Shown: positions 17,600 to 26,376 of the stretch, piece after piece | Position numbering within the stretch: the first letter of the stretch is position 1 | Layout: each line of letters opens with the position of its first letter | Source of the DNA: Prevotellaceae bacterium UBA4332 | GTDB lineage: Bacteria > Bacteroidota > Bacteroidia > Bacteroidales > Bacteroidaceae | Reading direction: 5' to 3' | DNA: 64,000 bases | Assembly (NCBI GenBank): GCA_002394365.1 | Contig: DGTQ01000014.1 | Span: 1-64,000 of the forward strand | The notes under the pieces: generated by a model | Told to the model about the DNA's origin: nothing | Databases searched by the model: none | Seen by the model: only the letters and a program-made list of their open reading frames with translations | Position numbers and translations under genes: made by a program

Positions 17600-17627
17600 A
17601 TCATCTCATTTAATTCTTTTATACTTT

Positions 17628-20600
17628 CTACTTTTTTCTTTCCAAACTATCCCTCCTTGTTGTTCTTTGCGGGATAAAGACAGGATCTTTACCAAAGATA
17701 CCCTTGAGGGTTTGAGCCTTTTTCTTCCACAAGTAACCAGCCCCATACTCGCTGAGGTAACCCTCAAGATAGTCATAGACGGAGCGCTTGTAGAACATCT
17801 GCAGGTATTTGTTGGATGTTTCGGATAATCGGTATTGCAGTTCTACGTTGTTGAAGAATGATTTGTTTTGGCCACTCACGTCAGGACCTGACGAAACCTT
17901 TCCACCTACGGAGATGGAGAGGCGATTGTTCCAGAAACGCTTGGCAAACTTAAAGGTGTAGTCATTGTGCATGGTGCCATCTTGCTCTGTGGAGCTCTCC
18001 ATGCCAAAAGACAGGTCTATAGTCCTGAGGGCATTGCCAGCAATGCTGTTAATCTGTGATTGCAGGAAGGAGTTGAGGGCAGAGTTCATGGAGAAGTTTG
18101 AGGTATTGCCGTCAGAGAGGTACATACCCGTTGTGAGCATGGTGACAGCAAGTTTGCCACGTTCTTCTGCCGACTTCATATTGAGCTCGTCAGAAATGAC
18201 TTGATTTTCTGGTGCTTCGATGGTAAACTCAAGTCCCATGTCATTAAGTGTCTTGGAGAGTATAACACCTGTGCGGAAGGTGACCATCTGGTTGACACCA
18301 TCAATATTGACGTTGGACTTCATAGTCTCCTTGGCTGTAATGTGCAGACGTGGGTTCATTATCTCGCCTGTCCACTCAAGATAGCTGCCATCATCGATGA
18401 CGAAGGTCTTTAGCGGAATGACAGGCAGAGAGTATTTCATCTCTCCCTCAGTAATGGTATAGCGACCAGTGAGTTTTGTTTCTTCGTTGACATACACATA
18501 GCGCAGGCTACCATTACCTATGAGGTCGAGGTAGTTGGAGTGTGCCCCGTCGAGCCAGCATTTTATGTGTGCTCCCTCCTGTACGGCTATGGTGAAGTCC
18601 ATGTTCATGCCGTCAATGGTAGGACGTGTGACGGTAATGGAGTCGGTATTCTCAAGGTCGGTAAATGTTACGAGGTCCTTGAGTTGGTTATCCGTAGTGA
18701 TAGGAGAGTCTCGCAGTATATAATAAAGGTTTGTAGAAGGGAGAATATCAACCTTGCCCCTGACGGAGAGCTTGTCAAGTTCACCTCTTATGAAGGCAAA
18801 GAAATTGACATACATCTCGCCATAAGCCTCAGACTTGCTGTTCTCCTTGGCATCGATAAGTTTGAAATTCTTAGCTCTGGTCCTGAGGTCGAGCTTTATG
18901 TGGTCAAGGTCGGCAAAATCTACCCAGCCATGAGCAAGGAGAGGTTCGTCATTGGCAGCATACATTTGGAAATTCTCAAGCAGGAGTCTGGAGTTTTGTA
19001 TCCTCACAGGGTCGTTGTCGAAGCGCATCCTTACACCGTATGGAACAGAGAGAAGTGCGGCATCTTCGAGGAACAGCTCACCATCAACATTTGGTTTCTT
19101 TGTAGTGCCAACTACGCTGAGCGTGCCTTCGGCAGTGCCCTCAAGACCTATGATTTGGTCCGGCACAAAACCATTGACGAGTTGCAGAGGGAATTTCTTG
19201 AAATTCATCTTGGCGTTGATGGCATCAGTGTCAAAGTTGTATGCCCCTGTGATGTCTCCTACCTCCACGTCATCTTTCAGTATGATACCATCTACGTAGT
19301 GCGAGCCATCGTTCTTTGGCAGGTAAGTGAACTGTGTGCCTATATTGCCTATATCACAACCCTCATATACCATATTATTCACGTTGAGGTCGCTGGAGAG
19401 GGCAAACGACTCGTCGGCATTCTGTATCACGTGGAAGTCACCATTCAGTATTCCGTCAATATTTGCTGCATAGGGCAAAGAACTCATGAGCCTGCCTATG
19501 TTCAGTTTGTTGACAGACAGGGTAAGGTCTTGCAGATAGTCGTCGTTATTGTAATCTTCTGTAGTCTCGTTTTCGTCGAGCTGTGTTTCATCCAAGTTGT
19601 CATACACTTTCAACCCCGTGCCATCTTGTGCGAGAAGGTCTATGTTGGCGTGTATCCTGTTTCTTTTGTCGAGCAAAAGGTAGTTGTCCTCGTTAAGTGT
19701 GAAAATGTCGTATCCCAGTGTGGGATTTCTGGGCACGAAATGCAGTTTGATACCATTCTCCTCCATGGTAGCCTCTGCTCCGAGACGAAGGGCCAGCTCG
19801 TTCTTGTTGTCAAAGAGGCGTACACCTGTTACTATGCCGTGCTCAAGGAGTTTGCCGTCTATGAGAGCATCAAAGACATACTCGTTAGGTGGTCGGTTCT
19901 GTATGTGAGCCTTGTATTTTATGTCCATCGGTTCATTGGTGGACACAATATTCACGCTTATAGTATCCAATTTATATCCTTGTGTCTTCATGCCGTGCAT
20001 GGTCAAGTCGCCAAATATTCCGTCCTCCCTTGATGTTCTCATGTTGAGGTCTATCATGGAGTAATCTATGTCCATAAACTTCAGCGACCTGTAAACAGGG
20101 TTCTCCTGTCCACTGTGCAGAGACAGTGTCATCATAGGCAGACAGTTTCTCAAGGCTTGCTGGTCAATGGTGCGAGCCTTCAGTTGTTTCTCTATAGCCT
20201 TCTGCATGCGGTCTCCACATCCCATTAGCCACTTATAGCCACCCTGGGCATTCATCCTCATTGAGAAATCCCCACAATCTACGTTTGCCTTTGTGGTGTC
20301 TCGACGTGTGAGAATGTCAAGGGCTATCTCGTCATCAAAATTTGTTGTTGCAGTGTCTGTTACGCTGAGACCATATATTATGCCTTTCACCTCATAATAT
20401 TCACCCATGTCGGTTTTCAGGGCAAGGTTGCTGTTGAGCCCCAGACTCATTGGCTTCTCTGTAATGCCGAACTTGTAGAGGTCCACGCGATTCAGGTCGG
20501 TAGTAATGGCAAGGTCTGTTATGTTTTTCCCCATAGTGCCGTTTACAGAGAAGTTTCCCACCACGTCTCCGGCGTGGGAGTTGACATCAGCCATAAGCCT

Positions 20601-22223
20601 GCCACCATGCAAGGAGGCATCAGCATCCACATTGCTCAAGTTATAGCCCTTTACAAAATGATTTACGTTGAGACTTCTTGCCTTGGCGTCTATGTCAAGG
20701 TTGTTATTGTTGAGGTTGCCCTTAAGTTTTGCAGTAAGTGTTCCTCTGCCTTCGTAGGCTTTTATGTTGGCATTTATGTTTCCATTCTCATTGTAGGAAA
20801 TGTCAGCATTAGCCCTCATGCTGGGGATGTTTATCATCCTTGCCGTGCTGGGGTCGAGCATGGACTTTACAAAATTAAGGTTGTAGGTACGCACGTCAGT
20901 GTGCATACTGAGAGACATGCTTGGAGTTATGCTGATTGTGCCCTTGCCTTTGGCAGACAAGGTGGCGGGCCAGTCTATGCTCATCTGTGGAATAGACATT
21001 TGCTTCATGTTTCCATGCGCTTCACCCTTTATGCTCAATGGGTATCTTGGTATGCTCCTGGCGATTTTCTTATCAACAAACCCATCTGAGAAAATCTGCA
21101 AATCCTGACTGCCAATATTGGCATCTATTTTGGCATCCATGAGTCCGTTGTCAATGTCAAGACTGTCTATGGCGTTAGGTTGCATGGAGAAGTCTATAGA
21201 TGCCTTGCTGTATGGCGTAGCCAACATTCCATCCACTTTCAGTTTGGTAGAATCAATGTTTACGTCAGCCTTCAGAGAAGAGAGTATCAGTCCACTTCTC
21301 TCCTTTAGCGAAGCCTTACTTATCTTTAGTCTGATGTCAGACTCACAATAGTATATTGAGTCAACATTCAGATTGATGTCGCTTAGGCTGATATGGTTTG
21401 CGTCAAAGGCTTTTATTGGGTTACTCGAAGCAGGAATATGCGTGCTGTACGGAGGTAAATCATAGCTGACAGCCGACTGCGCAAGATTAAGACGTTGTAT
21501 CTGGTAAAGTCCCTTGTTGAGGTCAAAGAAACCGTCCGTAGCCTTTGCATCACCTAATTTTACCCCAATCCTTTGTATGTCTCGGGGCATGTGGATTACT
21601 ACATCTGAATTATGAACCGTAAGCTGTTTGGCATAGATTTTCCATAGATTTTCTGTCTCCGTAGTATCTGGTGGCACTGTATCAGAAAGTTCTACGTTGA
21701 CACGTGCTTTGTCCAGTACTATGTTGCTGAGTCTCACCACACTACTATCTAAGGCTACAGTAGCGACAGGTGGGGGAGTGTTGTCTATCAGCAGTCTGCC
21801 GACATACCCCTTCACGCGAGCTTCATGTATGAAGTCTGAAGTATTGAAATGTGCCTCATTAAGTTCTATCTGGTTTATTACCACGTTACCATCCAATAAA
21901 GGCAAAAATTGCACATCTACTATAGCCTGCTTCACTAAGGCTATGGTGTCGGTAATCTGAGGTATGGAGTCGTTTTGTTTCATGCAGCGAACTCCCTCTA
22001 CGCTCAGGTCAAGTGGAAACGCCAGGTGTACACCATTCACGCTAATGTCCATGCCAGTCTCCTTGCTGGCATACTCGCTCGCCTTGTCCACTGCCCATTT
22101 CTGAACGGGTGGCAGGTAGAGAGCTACAGCAAGCAACACAACCAAAATGATGGGTGTCAGTATCACTCCACCCACTATTTTTGCCCATTTTGGTATGCGT
22201 ATGATAGCTTGCTCTTTCGCCAT
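17628..22223 (-). CDS. tamB: Translocation and assembly module protein TamB
   Basis: TamB is a very long periplasm-spanning beta-groove protein (AsmA/VPS13-like family) anchored in the inner membrane; it aids outer-membrane assembly or lipid transport together with TamA/TamL. The 1531-residue product has one N-terminal membrane helix (about 15-33, GVILTPIILVVLLAVALYL). Long repetitive strand-forming sequence follows. The C-terminal TamB domain spans about 1100-1470, with motifs such as VGTTKKPNVDGELFLEDAAL, LTGRYTITEGEMKYSLP and IDLSFGMES. The C-terminus is basic. It is divergent from the phosphatase gene and upstream of tamL. Confidence 0.93.
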   Translation of the reverse strand: MAKEQAIIRIPKWAKIVGGVILTPIILVVLLAVALYLPPVQKWAVDKASEYASKETGMDISVNGVHLAFPLDLSVEGVRCMKQNDSIPQITDTIALVKQAIVDVQFLPLLDGNVVINQIELNEAHFNTSDFIHEARVKGYVGRLLIDNTPPPVATVALDSSVVRLSNIVLDKARVNVELSDTVPPDTTETENLWKIYAKQLTVHNSDVVIHMPRDIQRIGVKLGDAKATDGFFDLNKGLYQIQRLNLAQSAVSYDLPPYSTHIPASSNPIKAFDANHISLSDINLNVDSIYYCESDIRLKISKASLKERSGLILSSLKADVNIDSTKLKVDGMLATPYSKASIDFSMQPNAIDSLDIDNGLMDAKIDANIGSQDLQIFSDGFVDKKIARSIPRYPLSIKGEAHGNMKQMSIPQMSIDWPATLSAKGKGTISITPSMSLSMHTDVRTYNLNFVKSMLDPSTARMINIPSMRANADISYNENGNINANIKAYEGRGTLTAKLKGNLNNNNLDIDAKARSLNVNHFVKGYNLSNVDADASLHGGRLMADVNSHAGDVVGNFSVNGTMGKNITDLAITTDLNRVDLYKFGITEKPMSLGLNSNLALKTDMGEYYEVKGIIYGLSVTDTATTNFDDEIALDILTRRDTTKANVDCGDFSMRMNAQGGYKWLMGCGDRMQKAIEKQLKARTIDQQALRNCLPMMTLSLHSGQENPVYRSLKFMDIDYSMIDLNMRTSREDGIFGDLTMHGMKTQGYKLDTISVNIVSTNEPMDIKYKAHIQNRPPNEYVFDALIDGKLLEHGIVTGVRLFDNKNELALRLGAEATMEENGIKLHFVPRNPTLGYDIFTLNEDNYLLLDKRNRIHANIDLLAQDGTGLKVYDNLDETQLDENETTEDYNNDDYLQDLTLSVNKLNIGRLMSSLPYAANIDGILNGDFHVIQNADESFALSSDLNVNNMVYEGCDIGNIGTQFTYLPKNDGSHYVDGIILKDDVEVGDITGAYNFDTDAINAKMNFKKFPLQLVNGFVPDQIIGLEGTAEGTLSVVGTTKKPNVDGELFLEDAALLSVPYGVRMRFDNDPVRIQNSRLLLENFQMYAANDEPLLAHGWVDFADLDHIKLDLRTRAKNFKLIDAKENSKSEAYGEMYVNFFAFIRGELDKLSVRGKVDILPSTNLYYILRDSPITTDNQLKDLVTFTDLENTDSITVTRPTIDGMNMDFTIAVQEGAHIKCWLDGAHSNYLDLIGNGSLRYVYVNEETKLTGRYTITEGEMKYSLPVIPLKTFVIDDGSYLEWTGEIMNPRLHITAKETMKSNVNIDGVNQMVTFRTGVILSKTLNDMGLEFTIEAPENQVISDELNMKSAEERGKLAVTMLTTGMYLSDGNTSNFSMNSALNSFLQSQINSIAGNALRTIDLSFGMESSTEQDGTMHNDYTFKFAKRFWNNRLSISVGGKVSSGPDVSGQNKSFFNNVELQYRLSETSNKYLQMFYKRSVYDYLEGYLSEYGAGYLWKKKAQTLKGIFGKDPVFIPQRTTRRDSLERKK

Positions 22224-22231
22224 ATTGCTGG

Positions 22232-22239
22232 CAAAGATA
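22232..22239 (-). promoter_or_regulatory. -7 box of tamB-tamL operon
   Basis: TATCTTTG on the minus strand, only 8 bp before the tamB ATG, so the transcript would have almost no leader. No clear -33 box. Confidence 0.5.
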
Positions 22240-22282
22240 CTAATTTTTTTGCTTTTCTTGTGTGTAAAACAATTTTTTTTTG

Positions 22283-22290
22283 TATTTTTG
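22283..22290 (+). promoter_or_regulatory. -7 box of SpoIIE-type phosphatase gene
   Basis: TATTTTTG, with a partial -33 (TTG, 22258-22260) 22 bp upstream. It is divergent from the tamB promoter and precedes the phosphatase gene by about 70 bp. Confidence 0.5.
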
Positions 22291-22358
22291 CCCCTCGTAA
22301 TGCTTAATTAGTTACGTTTACAAAACTTCTATACATAATAAACAAACGTGAATCAGGT

Positions 22359-24389
22359 GTGTTAGCCATGCTGATTGCCTCACTGCTAATAGTCTTGGTG
22401 GTGGGCGTGCAATATTATATCAGCAAGGAACAAGATGAAGTAAATGCGCGCAAACTCGTAAATCGTGAGTTGATAATTGTCGAGAGGCACATCATGTCGC
22501 GACTCGATGATGCAGAAGATGCTCTCGACGATATGCACGAAGAGGCTCAGAGGTCGGTAGACAACCCTGTGGCTCTTAAGCGCATAATGCACGAAACGAT
22601 GGCGGAAAACACATTCCTCAGAGCTGCGGCTATAGCCTTTGTGCCAGAATATCTGGGTGATGAAGGGAAACGCAGTGAGTATAGCACCATAAGGTATGAC
22701 CACAACAAACTGATGGACGAACACATGATAAGTATAGAGCATGACTATGCCTCCATGAGATGGTATCTGAACGGTATTGAAGGCAGGAGACATAAAGGCA
22801 CATGGAGTATGCCCTATATAGATTTTGATGATGACGAATACATTATTACGCTCAGTCGGCCAGTGTACAAAGACTCTGTGATAGTAGCCGTTACCTGCGT
22901 GGATGTAGAACTCAAATGGCTTAAGCAAATCCTTGTAGATGCTGAGCCGTATGATGGCAGCGTGTGTACCATCAAGGGTAAATACGACAACATAATAGTT
23001 TCTTCTGACAATGTTGTTGACTTTGCAGAAGAGGATTATTTCTTTGATAGCAAGAAACTTAGCGTGGGAGACATGGTCGTTACCCTCGCCTGTCCTAAAA
23101 ATGCCATATACGGTGACATGCGCATCCTCAATATTGTGACGATGGGCCTGCTCATAGTGGGTATGCTGCTCCTCTTATTCATTGTTCAGCGCACAGTCAA
23201 ATCCATAATACGTCTTAACAATGCTCGCCAGCAACAGCAGGTTATGGACAGAGAGATGCACATAGCCCACGATATACAGATGGACATACTGAGGCGAGAC
23301 TTCCCCCAGGGGCTCAGTGCCATGCTTCTGCCTATGAAGGAGGTGGGTGGAGACCTCTACGATTTCTGCGCTCGCGATGGCAACCTCTATTTCATCGTTG
23401 GCGATGTTAGCGGAAAGGGTATTCCTGCCGCCATGGTCATGGCTTCAACGGTTAACCTCTTTCGCATGGCTTCCCACCATTTCAGCACACCAGTAGAGAT
23501 TATGTGCGAGATAAACCATGTGCTTGCCGAGCGTAATCCCAATATGCTCTTTGTCACTGCCTTTGTGGGCAAACTCGATATGCAGCATGGCCTGCTTACC
23601 TACTGTAATGCAGGGCATAACCCTCCCTTGCTGGGAGATACCTATCTTAGAACAGACCCTGATATTCCCCTTGGCTATCAGCCTGACTATGCCTACCATC
23701 AGTATGGCATGTTCTTTGAGCAGGGTAGGCAGTTGGTACTCTATACCGACGGCATAACCGAGTCTCGTAATGAAACACGCAAGATGATGGGCACTACTCG
23801 TTTGGCTGATATAGTAAAAAGGCACTCTTCCAAACCTGTGGAGCAGCTGATGCAAGACATAATGAACGATATTCATGCCTATGCGGGGCATACAGACCAG
23901 ATAGACGATATGACGCTCATGTGTATCGTCAATATGGTGGAGCAACAGCATCCATCACTCGTTATTACTAATGACATAGATGAGCTCGGCAGGGTAAAAG
24001 CACTCGTCAAAGAATACTGTGACTGTCTCGGTGTAGAGCGCAGCCTCATGCGTAAGATAATGTTGAGCGTAGAAGAGGCTACAGTCAATATCATTAATTA
24101 CTCCTATCCCAAAGGCTCTTTTGGTATGATAGATATTGATATCACAGGCATCCGCTCGACTCAAGACTCAGAAGGAGAGTTCTCCATCACCATGAGTGAT
24201 AAGGGCGCTCCCTTTGACCCCACTGCATGCGAGGAGGTAGATGTGAGAGAAAATGTTGAAGAAAGACAGGTTGGAGGATTGGGTATATACCTATACCAGA
24301 AGCTCATGGACGAAGTGTGCTATGAGCGCACAGCTGACGGAAGAAACGTTCTGAAAATGATAAAGAAAATACCTCCTATAATCCTTTAG
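22359..24389 (+). CDS. Membrane SpoIIE-type phosphatase fused to anti-sigma-kinase-like HATPase
   Basis: A membrane sensor of a partner-switching system. Of 676 residues, an N-terminal membrane helix (about 3-20) and a second one (about 256-277) enclose a periplasmic sensor domain of Cache type. A PP2C/SpoIIE phosphatase domain follows: VGGDLYDF (about 329-336), GDVSGKG (348-354), YTDGITES (462-469), DDMTLM (516-521). A C-terminal HATPase domain resembles RsbW/SpoIIAB: EEATVNIIN (572-580), SDKGAPFDP (613-621), GGLGIYL (639-645). Phosphatase and kinase for one STAS protein would thus be joined in one chain; the STAS gene is 54 bp downstream. The GTG start at 22359 is uncertain. The frame is open further upstream with KRES-like residues that would suit a membrane protein, but no ATG, GTG or TTG is seen there. 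Confidence 0.9.
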   Translation: MLAMLIASLLIVLVVGVQYYISKEQDEVNARKLVNRELIIVERHIMSRLDDAEDALDDMHEEAQRSVDNPVALKRIMHETMAENTFLRAAAIAFVPEYLGDEGKRSEYSTIRYDHNKLMDEHMISIEHDYASMRWYLNGIEGRRHKGTWSMPYIDFDDDEYIITLSRPVYKDSVIVAVTCVDVELKWLKQILVDAEPYDGSVCTIKGKYDNIIVSSDNVVDFAEEDYFFDSKKLSVGDMVVTLACPKNAIYGDMRILNIVTMGLLIVGMLLLLFIVQRTVKSIIRLNNARQQQQVMDREMHIAHDIQMDILRRDFPQGLSAMLLPMKEVGGDLYDFCARDGNLYFIVGDVSGKGIPAAMVMASTVNLFRMASHHFSTPVEIMCEINHVLAERNPNMLFVTAFVGKLDMQHGLLTYCNAGHNPPLLGDTYLRTDPDIPLGYQPDYAYHQYGMFFEQGRQLVLYTDGITESRNETRKMMGTTRLADIVKRHSSKPVEQLMQDIMNDIHAYAGHTDQIDDMTLMCIVNMVEQQHPSLVITNDIDELGRVKALVKEYCDCLGVERSLMRKIMLSVEEATVNIINYSYPKGSFGMIDIDITGIRSTQDSEGEFSITMSDKGAPFDPTACEEVDVRENVEERQVGGLGIYLYQKLMDEVCYERTADGRNVLKMIKKIPPIIL

Positions 24390-24443
24390 ATTTTACACAT
24401 ATCATATAATAAAGAATATAATTTCTTTTAACTTTCAGATACA

Positions 24444-24749
24444 ATGAAAATAAACATTAAGCAAAACGAAAACGAGGTGATAGTGAGCCTGCAAGGCGAA
24501 CTCGACACAGTAGCCACCACAAAGATGAGTGAAGAACTTGACAGAGTGAAAGACCTGGCTGACCAGAATTTGATTATCGATTGCAAAGAGATGGAATATA
24601 TCAGTTCGTCTGGATTGAGGTTCTTCATGCAGTTAAAGCGCAATAGCGAACAGCGTGGAGGCAGTGTGAAGCTCTGCAATCTCAATGAAGATGTGGAGGA
24701 AATCTTCCGTCTTAGTGGTTTCCACCATATCTTTTCCTTAGAGTCTTGA
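24444..24749 (+). CDS. STAS-domain anti-sigma factor antagonist
   Basis: The 101-residue product is a single STAS domain (SpoIIAA/RsbV type). The phosphorylation loop is YISSSGLR (about 52-59), where one of the Ser residues would be phosphorylated by the kinase domain and dephosphorylated by the SpoIIE domain of the upstream protein. Its place right behind that gene supports a dedicated pair. The final target is not visible here; Bacteroidetes partner-switch targets are often unknown. Confidence 0.93.
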   Translation: MKINIKQNENEVIVSLQGELDTVATTKMSEELDRVKDLADQNLIIDCKEMEYISSSGLRFFMQLKRNSEQRGGSVKLCNLNEDVEEIFRLSGFHHIFSLES

Positions 24750-24801
24750 GGCTCTGTAAAAAAGTTGCCAGTTAAAAATCTCAAACCTAAAAATAATTCC
24801 T

Positions 24802-26292
24802 ATGAACGAAAATCTAAATCCTAAAGGTAGCAAGAGCTACCTGTTCTCCATTGTTATGGTAGCCGTGCTTGGAGGACTATTGTTCGGCTATGACACGGCG
24901 GTCATTTCTGGTGCAGAGAAGGGCTTGCAGGCCTTCTTTCTTGGTGCCACCGATTTTGGTTACACCGATTTCCATCATGGCTTGACGTCGTCGAGTGCAC
25001 TCCTCGGTTGTATTATCGGTTCGGCTATCTCAGGTATCCTTGCCTCCAACCTCGGGCGTAAGCGTACACTTATCATTGCGGGTGTTCTGTTCTTCGTCTC
25101 TGCCCTTGGCAGTATGGAGCCCGAAATGTTCATCTTCGAGCGTGGCGTGCCACATTATGACCTCCTTGTAATGTTCAATTTCTACCGTATCATAGGTGGT
25201 GTAGGCGTAGGACTTGCCTCCGCTGTCTGCCCTATGTATATTGGCGAGGTGTCACCTTATAAGATACGTGGTATGCTCGTTAGCTGGAACCAGTTCGCTA
25301 TTATCTTCGGTCAGCTGGTTGTCTATTTCGTTAATTTCCTTATCCTCGGCGACCACGAAATGCCTGAGATACAGAGTATTGGCATGGGTGTTAATAAAGT
25401 ACTGCCTCATAGCGACCCTTGGACTATCACTACAGGCTGGCGCTATATGTTTGGTTCCGAAATGATACCTGCAGCTCTCTTTACTATCCTTATCTGCTTC
25501 GTGCCAGAGAGTCCTCGTTACCTCGTTTCCATAGGTAAGTTCGATACGGCGCAGCATGTTTTGGCACGTATCAATGGCGAGCACCAGTCTCACATCATTC
25601 TCGATGAAATCAAGGAGACCATGCACAATACCAAGACAGAGAAACTCTTTACCTATGGCTGGATGTGTATTTTTGTCGGCATCATGCTCTCGGTATTCCA
25701 GCAGGCAGTGGGCATAAATGCTGTCCTGTATTACGCTCCACGTATCTATGACGAAATGGGCTTCGATGATGAGATGACCGTTACCATCTTTACAGGTGTC
25801 ATCAATATCCTCTTCACACTCGTGGCTATCTTCACAGTGGAGAAACTTGGTCGCCGTCCGTTGCTCATCGTGGGCTCTATAGGTATGGCAATCGGTGCCC
25901 TTGGTGTAGCCCTCACTTTCGAAAATGAGTCTCTTGCCCTTGTCTGCATGTCGAGCATCATGGTTTATTCTGCCAGCTTCATGTTCTCATGGGGACCTAT
26001 CTGCTGGGTGCTCATTGCCGAGGTATTCCCAAACACTATTCGTGGAGCAGCTGTAGCCGTAGCCGTAGCTTTCCAGTGGATATTCAATTTCATCGTCAGC
26101 TCCAGCTTCGTACCGCTCTTCAATCTTGAGATTACCGAGGGCGATGGCTTTGGTCATTGGTTTACCTATGGCATGTACGCCTTCGTATGTATCCTTGCAG
26201 CCATCTTTGTCTGGAAACTTGTGCCAGAGACCAAGGGCAAGACTCTCGAGGATATGACTAAACTGTGGCTTGACAGGAAGAACAAGAAATAG
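24802..26292 (+). CDS. MFS sugar porter (XylE-like sugar/H+ symporter)
   Basis: An inner-membrane major facilitator with 12 predicted helices and 496 residues. Sugar-porter signatures are clear: GGLLFGYDTAVISGAE in helix 1, NLGRKR in loop 2-3, R-G-V-G-VGLASAV-PMYIGE, PESPRYL before the central loop, QQAVGINAVLYYAP in helix 7, KLGRRP, and PETKGKTLE at the end of helix 12. The QQ-IN motif is part of the sugar-binding site in XylE and GLUT proteins. The extended loop after helix 5 (residues about 185-210) is typical for XylE-like Bacteroidetes members. The substrate is likely a pentose or hexose. Confidence 0.93.
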   Translation: MNENLNPKGSKSYLFSIVMVAVLGGLLFGYDTAVISGAEKGLQAFFLGATDFGYTDFHHGLTSSSALLGCIIGSAISGILASNLGRKRTLIIAGVLFFVSALGSMEPEMFIFERGVPHYDLLVMFNFYRIIGGVGVGLASAVCPMYIGEVSPYKIRGMLVSWNQFAIIFGQLVVYFVNFLILGDHEMPEIQSIGMGVNKVLPHSDPWTITTGWRYMFGSEMIPAALFTILICFVPESPRYLVSIGKFDTAQHVLARINGEHQSHIILDEIKETMHNTKTEKLFTYGWMCIFVGIMLSVFQQAVGINAVLYYAPRIYDEMGFDDEMTVTIFTGVINILFTLVAIFTVEKLGRRPLLIVGSIGMAIGALGVALTFENESLALVCMSSIMVYSASFMFSWGPICWVLIAEVFPNTIRGAAVAVAVAFQWIFNFIVSSSFVPLFNLEITEGDGFGHWFTYGMYAFVCILAAIFVWKLVPETKGKTLEDMTKLWLDRKNKK

Positions 26293-26321
26293 TTCTTTCT
26301 CTTCCTCATGAGTTAAAAATA

Positions 26322-26358
26322 AACCCTGCCAAAGCGAAGTTTTGGCAGGGTTGTTTTT
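26322..26358 (+). terminator. Terminator between convergent genes
   Basis: AACCCTGCCAAA/TTTTGGCAGGGTT stem with a 5-6 base loop, followed by GTTTTT on the plus strand and an A/T-rich flank on the other. It probably acts in both directions between the symporter and the DUF4832 gene. Confidence 0.9.
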
Positions 26359-26376
26359 ATATCTGTTTTTCAATGT

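Noticed and set aside
18540..20033. 497-residue plus-strand frame
   Set aside because: It lies wholly antisense to tamB, whose translation is clearly real; long shadow frames are expected in such a gene.
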